Translations under genes and position numbers: made by a program
Notes under the pieces: model-generated
Told to the model about the DNA's origin: nothing
Databases searched by the model: none
Seen by the model: the letters and a program-made list of their open reading frames with translations, nothing else
Assembly: GCA_031258335.1 (NCBI GenBank)
Contig: JAIRMY010000221.1
Span: 1 to 5,878 of the forward strand
Source of the DNA: Spirochaetaceae bacterium
GTDB lineage: Bacteria; Spirochaetota; Spirochaetia; Treponematales; Breznakiellaceae
Direction of reading: 5' to 3'
DNA: 5,878 bases
Part shown: piece after piece, positions 1 to 5,878 of the stretch
Position numbering within the stretch: position 1 is the first letter of the stretch
Layout of the letters: every line of letters begins with the position of its first letter

Positions 1-113
1 GGAAAAACGGAATGATTAGTCTATCTTACGGCGTCATTGCAAAGGCAAAACTTGCCTCTTTCGCGTCTATAGCGCTGGAAACAGCGGCGCGGGAAAAAGA
101 GGCGGCTGTCTGA
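1..113 (+). CDS. rimP: Ribosome maturation factor RimP, C-terminal end (5' truncated by window)
   Basis: The frame running from base 3 to the TGA at 111-113 encodes about 36 residues, including the stretch GMISLSYGVIAKAKL, followed by an Ala/Glu-rich tail ending EAAV. This fits the final beta strands of the RimP C-terminal SH3-like domain, as I remember it from treponemes. RimP binds the 30S subunit and is needed for its maturation. The identification rests partly on position: rimP directly precedes nusA in the conserved rimP-nusA-infB operon. The stop overlaps the nusA start by one base (TGATG), which suggests translational coupling. Too little of the protein is present to check its fold or length. 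Confidence 0.78.
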   Translation, partial: KNGMISLSYGVIAKAKLASFASIALETAAREKEAAV

Positions 114-1624
114 TGGCGACGGATGTAACGGAAGCCATCCTCCAGTTGGCTCAAGAACGGAATATTTCGGAGGATTTGGCTGTTAAAATCATAGAAGATA
201 CGCTGCGCTCTGCGTACAAAAAGAAATTCGGCAGCGATGAGAACGCCGAGGTTCGTTTTGATGACGCCAAGCGTTCCGTTTCTATTTTCGCGCGCAGGCA
301 GATAGTTGACGGCATCTATAATCCGGCTTTCGAGATAGAGTTGGAGGAAGCGCGGATTCTGAATCCCGAAGCGGAGGAAGGAGACGAACTCCTCATTGAG
401 CTTGACCCTAAAGATTTTGGCAGACTGGCCATTGCCAGCGCAAAGCAGACCGCCAACAAGTCTATACGCGATATACGCAAGGACAGCCTTTACGCCGAGT
501 ACAAGGACAAAGAAGGCGAGATTATCATAGGTTACTACCAGCGTGAACGAGGCGGCACAATCTACGTCGATTTAGGCAAGATTGAGGGAGTTCTGCCGAA
601 AAAATTTCAGTCCCCGCGCGAGATTTACCATGTAAACGACCGCATAAAGGCGCTGATTTACAAAGTCGAAAAGACAGAAACCGGCCTTTCCGTCGTGCTT
701 TCACGGACGCATACCGATTTTGTGAGGGCTATATTTGAACTCGAAGTGCCGGAGGTTTACGACAAGACGATAGAAATTCACAAGATAGTCCGCGAGCCGG
801 GCTACCGCACCAAACTTGCCGTCTTTTCTTCCAAAGATGACGTTGACCCTGTAGGCGCCTGCGTCGGGCTCAAAGGCGCGCGTATTCAGGCTATCATCCG
901 CGAGCTTGAGGGCGAGAAGATAGATGTGCTAAAGTTCGACCCCGATCCCCAGCGCTTCATCAAGAACGCGCTCTCTCCCGCGGAGGTGCGCGATGTGGTA
1001 ATTCTGGACGAAGCCAAACACAAGGCGCTTGCCATAGTCAGCGAGAGCCAGCTTTCGCTTGCGATTGGCAAGCAGGGGCTCAACGTCAGGCTTGCGAATA
1101 GGCTTGCGGATTGGGAAATTGATGTTAAAACCCATTTCCAGTTCGAGGAAATGGATATCGTTTCCGAACCGAGGGCTGCCGCTTCACGGCTGTTTGGTGA
1201 CAGCGAGTACGAGGATGAAATCTCCACCATCTCCGAGCTTCCCGGCGTTGACGAGGCAGTCGCCGCCTTACTTGCGCGGAATGGCATTGAGTACATCGAA
1301 GATTTTATTGATACTGTCGATGAAAAACTGTTGGCAATCGAAGGGCTTGCCAAAGAACAGATTGACGCTTTGCGCAGACTGATTGACGAGTTGGTCGAGG
1401 TCAAGGTAGATGAGTCCGATGACGGCGCGTTCGCCCCGGACGAGGATGCCGCTCTGGAAGCGGCGGTCATGGAAATGTCCGAAGGCGGCGTAGAGGCGGA
1501 AGCCGCCGAACCTGACATTGACGAAGAAGAGTTGGTATGTCCCGAATGCGGAGCAAGGGTAACTACAGATATGACTAGTTGCCCTTCCTGCGGTATAGGA
1601 CTGAGTTTCGAGTACGAGGAATAA
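113..1624 (+). CDS. nusA: Transcription termination/antitermination factor NusA
   Basis: This is a complete 503-residue NusA, near the usual length (E. coli 495). NusA binds RNA polymerase at the RNA exit channel and modulates pausing, Rho-dependent and intrinsic termination, and antitermination. Visible domains in order are: the N-terminal RNAP-binding domain (about 1-125); an S1 domain (about 134-198); KH1 with GACVGLKGARIQAI (248-261); KH2 with LAIGKQGLNVRLA (316-328); one helix-hairpin-helix-like segment (about 373-424, containing LPGVDEAVAALLARNGI); an acidic linker (about 432-474); and a C-terminal C4 zinc ribbon (C476, C479, C490, C493; spacing C-x2-C-x10-C-x2-C). The E. coli protein instead has two acidic repeats at its C-terminus, so the zinc ribbon is notable. 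The ATG at 113 overlaps the rimP stop; only a weak purine-rich AAGAGG lies upstream (about 97-102), so initiation is probably coupled. infB follows after 15 bases. The identification is secure from the KH and S1 signatures. Confidence 0.97.
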   Translation: MATDVTEAILQLAQERNISEDLAVKIIEDTLRSAYKKKFGSDENAEVRFDDAKRSVSIFARRQIVDGIYNPAFEIELEEARILNPEAEEGDELLIELDPKDFGRLAIASAKQTANKSIRDIRKDSLYAEYKDKEGEIIIGYYQRERGGTIYVDLGKIEGVLPKKFQSPREIYHVNDRIKALIYKVEKTETGLSVVLSRTHTDFVRAIFELEVPEVYDKTIEIHKIVREPGYRTKLAVFSSKDDVDPVGACVGLKGARIQAIIRELEGEKIDVLKFDPDPQRFIKNALSPAEVRDVVILDEAKHKALAIVSESQLSLAIGKQGLNVRLANRLADWEIDVKTHFQFEEMDIVSEPRAAASRLFGDSEYEDEISTISELPGVDEAVAALLARNGIEYIEDFIDTVDEKLLAIEGLAKEQIDALRRLIDELVEVKVDESDDGAFAPDEDAALEAAVMEMSEGGVEAEAAEPDIDEEELVCPECGARVTTDMTSCPSCGIGLSFEYEE

Positions 1625-1642
1625 TTTTTAGGAAGGAAAATG
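1600..1642 (+). promoter_or_regulatory. nusA-infB junction with infB ribosome binding site
   Basis: The 15-base gap between the nusA stop (1622-1624) and the infB ATG (1640) carries AGGAAGG at 1630-1636, a good Shine-Dalgarno match just ahead of the start. This decides the infB start. There is no room for a promoter or a hairpin terminator, so nusA and infB are read from one transcript. Confidence 0.75.
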
Positions 1643-3619
1643 GCGGCTGATACTGAAAACATCAAAAAACCAAAGTCAGAGTTGATTAAACGTCCAAAAG
1701 ACGGCCCCAAAAATCCCGCCGGTACGGAAAACGGCATCAGGCGTGCGGAATCGGAGCGGAAAAAAGTCGTCATTGTCAAAAAAAAGCAGCCCGCGGATTC
1801 CGTTGCCGCATCAGGGCCGGCGGCTGGGAAAAACGCTCCCAGGGTAAAGGTTGTCGCCCGCGCCGATCATCCCCGCCCGACGCCCGAGCGTACGCCGCCA
1901 CCCGAAACATCGCCCGTTCAGCCAGACACGCCGCTTCAGCCTGATGTTAAAACCGCAGCTCCGGCGCTTCCCATTGTCGAAACTGCGGCCGCCGCACCGG
2001 TAAACGCGGCAAACCATGTAAGCGTTTACAATGAAACCGCGCGACCCGCGGTACAGGCCGGACGTGTGGGCGGCAAATTTATTGGTCCCAAACCCACCCG
2101 AAGCAACCGTGGTGGGGCGGGACGCGGCGCTAACAACGGCGGCGCGGCTCATAACGAGTCCCCAGGTCATGGCGGAACGCGAAACGATAACCGTAAACCT
2201 ACGCCCGCATCCGGATCCGGACGCGGCAGCCCATGGCGCGGTGGACAGAACACTCAGGGCGGACAGGATAGGCAAGGTTACGCCGGACAGGGCGGACAAG
2301 GTTACGGCGGACAGGGAAGGCCGGGTTACGGTGGACAAGGTTACGGCGGACAAGGAAGGCCGGGTTACGGCGGACAAGGTTACGGCGGACAGGGAAGGCC
2401 GGGTTACACCGGACAGGGCGGGCAAGGTTACACCGGACAAGGGAGGCAAGGTTATACCGGACAGGGTAGGCAAGGTTACACCGGACAAGGGAGACAGGGT
2501 TACACCGGACAGGGTAATGCTTATGGCGGTGGACGTTTCCAAACCGGACCGCGTCCACCTTACGGCGCTCAGGGCGGCGCTTACAGGCCGTCCGGCTACG
2601 GCCAGACGGGTTACGGTACCCAGGGCCGCCCAGGAGCGGGACGGTCGGCGCCGCCAGCCACTCCGCCCACCGACAACAAGGGCGCGGTAAAACGTACTTT
2701 CAAGGCAAAGAAGCCCACCTATCAGCGCCGCGACAAAGAAGTCGAGATGGGGGACAAACTCCATCAGGGCAAAAAACGTCTCGTTCAAGCCGCAAACCCC
2801 GTACCAAAATCTATAGACATAATGGAGGTGGTTTCCGTCTCTGAACTTGCCCGCAAGATGAACCTAAAGGCATCCGACCTCATCGCCAAACTGATGAGCA
2901 TGGGTCAGATGGTAACGATAAACCAGCAGATAGATTCGGAAACGGCGGCCATACTGGCGGCGGAATTCGGCGCCGATGTTAACATCGTAAGCCTGTACGA
3001 TGAAACCCTGATAGAAACCGAGGCGGACGATGCCGATTCCATGACGCCGCGCCCGCCCGTCGTCACCGTGATGGGACACGTAGACCACGGCAAGACAAAA
3101 CTGCTCGACGCCATAAGGAGCGCGGATGTCGTCTCCGGCGAGTTCGGCGGAATAACACAGCATATTGGCGCTTACATGGTGGAAACCCCCAACGGCAGCA
3201 TCACCTTCCTCGACACGCCAGGGCACGAGGCGTTTACCCGTATGCGGAGCCGAGGCGCTCAGGTTACCGACATCGTTGTCCTCGTTGTCGCCGCTGATGA
3301 CGGCGTGATGCCTCAAACTATAGAGGCTATAAACCACGCGAAAGAGGCGGATGTCCCGATTATCGTAGCGATAAACAAGATTGACAAACCGGAAGCGAAC
3401 CCGGACAAGGTACGAAGCCAGCTTTCTGAACTCGGCCTTCAGCCTGAGGAATGGGGCGGGCAGACCATGTTCGTAGAGCTTTCCGCTCTCAAAAAAGAAG
3501 GCATAGCCGACCTTATCGAAGCCATCCTGCTGCAAGCGGAAATCCTTGACCTTCGCGTGAACTACAACCGTAGCGCAGAGGGCAAGATACTTGAATCCCG
3601 CACCACGGACGGGGCATAG
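1640..3619 (+). CDS. infB: Translation initiation factor IF-2, 5' part (N-terminal region and GTPase domain), ended early by a frameshift
   Basis: IF-2 is the GTPase that places fMet-tRNA on the 30S subunit and promotes 50S joining. This frame gives 659 residues. Layout: Lys-rich start (1-50); Pro/Ala-rich linker (about 55-125); RGG-containing segment (about 154-202); Gly/Gln/Arg/Tyr tandem repeats (213-292) with a similar tail to about 335; Lys/Arg-rich segment (348-380); IF2_N-type domain (about 391-446); and a full GTPase domain with G1 GHVDHGKT (479-486), G2 Thr in GGITQHIG (503-510), G3 DTPGH (525-529), G4 NKID (579-582) and G5 SAL (615-617). The frame then reads ESRTTDGA and hits TAG at 3617, where the family expects an E-S-x-x-D-x-G-R-G block opening domain II. 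The remainder continues in another frame to 4548, so this and the next entry are one gene. Restoring four bases would give a 970-residue protein. All GTPase motifs are intact, so the break looks recent or is a sequence error. Confidence 0.95.
   Translation: MAADTENIKKPKSELIKRPKDGPKNPAGTENGIRRAESERKKVVIVKKKQPADSVAASGPAAGKNAPRVKVVARADHPRPTPERTPPPETSPVQPDTPLQPDVKTAAPALPIVETAAAAPVNAANHVSVYNETARPAVQAGRVGGKFIGPKPTRSNRGGAGRGANNGGAAHNESPGHGGTRNDNRKPTPASGSGRGSPWRGGQNTQGGQDRQGYAGQGGQGYGGQGRPGYGGQGYGGQGRPGYGGQGYGGQGRPGYTGQGGQGYTGQGRQGYTGQGRQGYTGQGRQGYTGQGNAYGGGRFQTGPRPPYGAQGGAYRPSGYGQTGYGTQGRPGAGRSAPPATPPTDNKGAVKRTFKAKKPTYQRRDKEVEMGDKLHQGKKRLVQAANPVPKSIDIMEVVSVSELARKMNLKASDLIAKLMSMGQMVTINQQIDSETAAILAAEFGADVNIVSLYDETLIETEADDADSMTPRPPVVTVMGHVDHGKTKLLDAIRSADVVSGEFGGITQHIGAYMVETPNGSITFLDTPGHEAFTRMRSRGAQVTDIVVLVVAADDGVMPQTIEAINHAKEADVPIIVAINKIDKPEANPDKVRSQLSELGLQPEEWGGQTMFVELSALKKEGIADLIEAILLQAEILDLRVNYNRSAEGKILESRTTDGA
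2276..2515 (+). repeat. In-frame tandem repeat encoding Gly-Tyr-x-Gly-Gln-Gly-Arg-x units in IF-2
   Basis: Eighty codons (IF-2 residues 213-292) consist of 24-base units encoding GYGGQGRP or GYTGQGRQ (variants GYAGQGGQ, GYTGQGGQ), with two 15-base GYGGQ inserts and a partial last unit. Tyrosines fall at 214, 222, 230, 235, 243, 248, 256, 264, 272, 280 and 288, so the spacing is 8 except for two steps of 5. Many units differ only at synonymous third positions (caa/cag, ggt/ggc, tac/tat). Two 39-base composite units (2324-2362 and 2363-2401) differ at only two bases. The repeat lies wholly inside infB and encodes a disordered, positively charged, glycine-rich region; it is not a CRISPR array. 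Confidence 0.93.
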
Positions 3620-3620
3620 T
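3593..3620 (+). other. infB: Frameshift site in infB, consistent with a 4-base deletion
   Basis: Upstream codons read gaa tcc cgc acc (E-S-R-T). Downstream, in the frame starting at 3607, codons read gga cgg ggc ata gtc gcc acc (G-R-G-I-V-A-T). IF-2 proteins have four residues between the ES and GRG blocks (E. coli: ES-FLDK-GRG). Here only R, T and two bases (ac) lie between them: 8 bases where 12 are expected. An ancestral cgc acc gac cac gga, losing four bases between its two ACC triplets, gives exactly the observed sequence. The undisturbed coding on both sides shows one event. The ancestral codons are inferred, not seen. Confidence 0.85.
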
Positions 3621-4548
3621 CGCCACCATACTCGTTGAAAAAGGCGTGCTTGAAATCGGTGATTCATTTGTCGCCGGCATCTGGCCCGGCAAGGTCAGGG
3701 CTATTTTTAACGACAAAGGCGTCCGCGTAGACAAGGCGACCCCCGCCATGCCGGCGGAAGTGCTTGGCTTTGAAGGCATACCCAACGCCGGCGACCCGTT
3801 GCAGGTCGTTGAGGATGAAAAAGTCGCCCGCGGATTCTCGGCAAAACGGCAGGAACTTAAACGTTTTGAGGACGCGAAAACCATACGGAAGATCACGCTG
3901 GATAACCTGTACGACACGATAAGCGACGGCGCGATTCAGGAACTCAAGGTGATAATCAAGGGCGATGTGCAGGGTTCCGTCGAGGCGTTGCGGGCAAGCC
4001 TTGAAAAACTATCGACAAAAGAGGTCAGACTTGCCGTGATACAGGCGTTGCCCGGCGCGATCAACGAAGGCGACGTAGATTTGGCTTCCGCCTCCAACGC
4101 GATACTGATAGGCTTTAACGTGCGCCCAACCCCAAAGGCCAAGGTACTCGCCGATCAGGAAAAAGTCGACATACGCCGCTACAACGTTATCTATCGCGTT
4201 GTCGAGGATATGCAAAAGGCTATGGAGGGGATGCTCAAACCGGACACAAAAGAAGAAGTCATCGCCGAAGTGGAAGTACGCGAAGTGTTCAAGATTTCCA
4301 GGATAGGCGTGATAGCCGGCTGCTATGTACGGAGCGGCGCGGTCAAGCGAAGCGCGTCTGTCAACGTGATACGGGACGACACGGTGATACACTCAGGCAA
4401 GATAGCGTCTCTCCGCCGCTTCAAGGATGATGTAAAGGAAGTTGCCGCCGGTTTCGAGTGCGGCATGAGCATAGAAGGTTTTGACGACATAAAAACCGGT
4501 GACGAATTCGAAGTTTTCGAAATAGTCGAAGTAGCCCGTAAATTGTAA
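3607..4548 (+). CDS. infB: Translation initiation factor IF-2, 3' part (domain II, domain III and C-terminal domains), out of frame with the 5' part
   Basis: This is the continuation of infB, about 313 residues to the TAA at 4546-4548. It opens with GRGIVATILVEKGVLEIGD, the start of the beta-barrel domain II. Next comes the domain III signature IQELKVIIKGDVQGSVEAL (residues 98-116, counted from the GTG at 3646) and SASNAILIGFNVRP (148-161). The C-terminal fMet-tRNA-binding domain follows, with VIAGCYVRSGAVKRS (222-236) and GFECGMSIEGFDDIKTGDE (269-287). These are the parts needed for initiator tRNA recognition and the linker to the GTPase. The first usable start codon is the GTG at 3646, inside domain II and with only AAGG one base upstream, so independent translation as a sensible protein is unlikely. 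No further stops or shifts are seen across 900 bases. The lpoB-like gene follows after 36 bases with no visible terminator. Confidence 0.93.
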   Translation, partial: GRGIVATILVEKGVLEIGDSFVAGIWPGKVRAIFNDKGVRVDKATPAMPAEVLGFEGIPNAGDPLQVVEDEKVARGFSAKRQELKRFEDAKTIRKITLDNLYDTISDGAIQELKVIIKGDVQGSVEALRASLEKLSTKEVRLAVIQALPGAINEGDVDLASASNAILIGFNVRPTPKAKVLADQEKVDIRRYNVIYRVVEDMQKAMEGMLKPDTKEEVIAEVEVREVFKISRIGVIAGCYVRSGAVKRSASVNVIRDDTVIHSGKIASLRRFKDDVKEVAAGFECGMSIEGFDDIKTGDEFEVFEIVEVARKL

Positions 4549-4573
4549 GCGGGACCGGTGAATGAAAATATAC

Positions 4574-4587
4574 AGGAGAAAAAAATG
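4574..4587 (+). promoter_or_regulatory. Ribosome binding site deciding the start of the LpoB-like lipoprotein gene
   Basis: AGGAG at 4574-4578 is followed by a 6-base spacer and ATG at 4585. This favours 4585 over the in-frame GTG at 4558, which has no Shine-Dalgarno sequence and would put nine hydrophilic residues ahead of the signal peptide. Confidence 0.8.
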
Positions 4588-5211
4588 TATTTCTTGGTAA
4601 AAAAAACTATGCCGCTCGCGGCTGCGGTTCTCGCGTTACTGTTTGTTTCGTGCAGTTCCCAGCCCAAGGTAACCCGTGTAGACCGGCAGGCGGATCTAAG
4701 CGGTTACTGGAATGATAACGATGTCAGGCAGGTATGTGACAGCCTCATATCGAATTGTCTTCAGTCAAATAATGTTGACAGATTCGTAAGCCAGTACGCG
4801 CAGAATCACAACGGCGAGCAGCCCGCGGCAATTGTTTTGCCGTTCAGAAACGCTTCGAGTGAACATATCGATATGCAGATAGTTTCCAACAACCTGCGCG
4901 CAAGCATAATAGGCAGCGGCAAACTTGATTTTGTGGAAGGCGGGGCGGCCCGTGACGCGATACGCGCTGAACGCGCCGATCAGAGCAACAACAACGCAAG
5001 CGAAGAAACCGCCGCGGCGATGGGTAACGAAACCGGCGCCCAGCTTGCGTTTACCGGCGAAGTGCGCGCTATCATTGATACCGCGGGAAACGTTTCGACA
5101 CGCACATACTATGTCAAGGCAACGCTGGCCAATGTCGAAACAAATAGAATACTCTGGGAAGGCGAGGAAACCGTGCGCAAGAATATTAAACGCTCGGCAT
5201 TCAAACCATGA
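4585..5211 (+). CDS. LpoB-family outer-membrane-type lipoprotein (putative penicillin-binding protein activator)
   Basis: This gene encodes a 208-residue predicted lipoprotein. The signal peptide has KK at 6-7, a hydrophobic core at 10-21 and a lipobox FVSC with C23 as the lipidated residue; Phe at -3 is unusual for E. coli but acceptable in spirochaetes. The mature protein shows DLSGYWNDNDVRQV (37-50), AAIVLPFRNASSEH (81-94), a segment with LRASIIGSGKLDFVE (104-118), ETAAAMGNETGAQLAFTGEV (141-160) and a closing strand set with LANVETNRILWEGEETV (181-197). This order resembles the LpoB fold, an oligomer-type alpha/beta domain. In E. coli LpoB activates the peptidoglycan synthase PBP1B from the outer membrane; whether this homologue has such a partner is unknown, so no gene symbol is given. 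It overlaps the next lipoprotein gene by ATGA (5208-5211), which implies coupled translation and a shared role at the envelope. Confidence 0.82.
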   Translation: MYFLVKKTMPLAAAVLALLFVSCSSQPKVTRVDRQADLSGYWNDNDVRQVCDSLISNCLQSNNVDRFVSQYAQNHNGEQPAAIVLPFRNASSEHIDMQIVSNNLRASIIGSGKLDFVEGGAARDAIRAERADQSNNNASEETAAAMGNETGAQLAFTGEVRAIIDTAGNVSTRTYYVKATLANVETNRILWEGEETVRKNIKRSAFKP

Positions 5212-5878
5212 AAACCCGTACCGTACTTACCGGCTTAATCGTTCTCGGCATCCTTTTTGCGTCCTGCGCTACAAACTCGCGCGTTTACAGCGGCATAGAC
5301 AAGTCTGTAAACGCATCGGATTACAAGAACGGAGTCGCGTTGATTGACAAGGCGCAAAAAAGCGGCAAGCCTGTCTATCCCGACAAGAATAAAATTCTCT
5401 TGTATCTGGACAGGGGGCTTCTTACGCATTATGCCGGTATGTACGGAGATTCCACTGAAGATTTGGGGCAGGCCGAAAGGTTAATCGAGGACGCCTTTAC
5501 AAAAAGCGTGAGTGAGGGCATAGCGTCGTATATAATTAACGACAACACAAAAAGTTATTCCGGCGAGGATTACGAAAACATTTACCTTAACGTATTTAAC
5601 GCGCTTAACTATTTCTACATGGGCAGCATTGATGACGCTCTTGTCGAGGCGCGTAAGACTAACGAGAAGCTTAAAGTGTTGTCCGATGAATACGGGCGGA
5701 TAAATCAGGAAATGCGGGATAAATATAAGGGTGACCTTAGCGGAGTAAAGCTGCCGGAGGCAGAGCCTGTGAATTTTACCAATTCCGCCCTTGCCGATTA
5801 TCTGGGAGCATTGTTTTACCGCGCAGACGGAGCGTACGATGATGCCCGTATCAACCTGCTTCAACTGGAAAGCGCCTT
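5208..5878 (+). CDS. COG3014-like lipoprotein, N-terminal 223 residues (3' truncated by window)
   Basis: The frame from ATG 5208 stays open to the window edge (223 codons plus two bases). It begins with a lipoprotein signal peptide: Lys/Arg at 2-4, a hydrophobic stretch 6-18 and lipobox FASC with C20 as the lipidated residue. The mature part is rich in helix-forming residues and has repeat-like segments, notably YENIYLNVFNALNYFYMGS (122-140) with DDALVEARKTNEKL (142-155), then ADYLGALFYRADGAYDDARI (196-215). These resemble TPR-type helical pairs and match my recollection of the COG3014 family, whose members are usually about 400-500 residues, so roughly half is present. No Shine-Dalgarno precedes it; the ATGA overlap with the LpoB-like gene points to translational coupling. 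The molecular function of the family is not established. The pairing with an LpoB homologue suggests a role in cell-wall synthesis or outer-membrane lipoprotein assembly, which is inference. Confidence 0.8.
   Translation, partial: MKTRTVLTGLIVLGILFASCATNSRVYSGIDKSVNASDYKNGVALIDKAQKSGKPVYPDKNKILLYLDRGLLTHYAGMYGDSTEDLGQAERLIEDAFTKSVSEGIASYIINDNTKSYSGEDYENIYLNVFNALNYFYMGSIDDALVEARKTNEKLKVLSDEYGRINQEMRDKYKGDLSGVKLPEAEPVNFTNSALADYLGALFYRADGAYDDARINLLQLESA

Noticed and set aside
886..1779. Antisense open frame (297 codons) opposite nusA and the start of infB
   Set aside because: It crosses a real gene boundary, is Ser/Ala-rich low complexity, and lies opposite the strongly conserved KH and zinc ribbon coding sequence.
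2276..2515. CRISPR-like direct repeats
   Set aside because: The units are contiguous, with no unique spacers, and all lengths are multiples of three within the infB frame; it is a protein-coding repeat.
2031..2690. 219-codon + strand open frame over the repeat region
   Set aside because: It is a shadow of infB in another frame, with repetitive Asp/Arg/Val/Thr composition produced by the same 24-base repeat; infB has the clear start, ribosome binding site and conserved domains.
1811..2788. Long antisense open frame (325 codons) opposite infB
   Set aside because: Its Ser/Leu/Thr-rich periodic composition mirrors the GC-rich repeat on the other strand; it lacks a ribosome binding site and any recognisable domain.
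3593..3620. Programmed ribosomal frameshift as the explanation for the infB break
   Set aside because: No X-XXY-YYZ slippery heptamer or repeated-codon slip site is present. A simple -1 shift near gac ggg would still leave the conserved block one residue short and without D-x-G-R-G. A 4-base loss explains the sequence better.
4558..4584. Upstream GTG start for the LpoB-like gene
   Set aside because: There is no Shine-Dalgarno sequence ahead of it, and it would add nine polar residues before the signal peptide; ATG 4585 has AGGAG six bases upstream.
4549..4584. Terminator or promoter between infB and the lipoprotein genes
   Set aside because: The 36 bases contain no stable inverted repeat with a T-run and no convincing -35/-10 pair; the A-rich part belongs to the ribosome binding site region.
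4925..5347. 140-codon + strand open frame spanning the two lipoprotein genes
   Set aside because: It is out of frame with both well-supported lipoprotein genes, rich in Arg/Pro/Ala as expected of a shadow frame, and has no ribosome binding site or recognisable domain.

Overview
The window is a single-strand, tightly packed stretch of a bacterial chromosome with every gene on the + strand. It most likely comes from a spirochaete of the Treponema lineage. This is inferred from several features together: the RimP C-terminus, a NusA ending in a C4 zinc ribbon, an IF-2 with a long Gly/Gln/Arg/Tyr-repeat N-terminus, and LpoB-like and COG3014-like lipoproteins with Phe at the -3 lipobox position. 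The roughly even base composition would suit host-associated (for example insect-gut) treponemes, but I cannot place it to species.

Layout: (1) positions 1-113 are the last codons of rimP, overlapping nusA by one base (TGATG). (2) nusA, 113-1624, is complete. (3) infB, 1640-4548, is broken by a frameshift near 3604. The first part (N-terminal region plus GTPase domain) stops at 3619, and the rest (domain II to the fMet-tRNA-binding C-terminus) continues in another frame. (4) A complete 208-residue LpoB-family lipoprotein lies at 4585-5211. (5) A second lipoprotein of the COG3014 type starts at 5208 by an ATGA overlap and runs off the right edge.

Functionally the left two thirds is the conserved transcription/translation operon: ribosome maturation (RimP), elongation/termination/antitermination (NusA), and initiation (IF-2). 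The usual next genes (rbfA, truB) are not seen. Two envelope lipoproteins follow at once, with no visible terminator, and are probably co-transcribed and translationally coupled to each other.

I found no RNA genes, mobile elements, CRISPR arrays, convincing promoters or terminators, and no gene-free stretch longer than 36 bases. Most of the window is ordinary core genome. The points that stand out are the infB frameshift (consistent with a 4-base loss), the tyrosine-periodic low-complexity region in IF-2, the zinc ribbon on NusA, and the lipoprotein pair where rbfA is expected.
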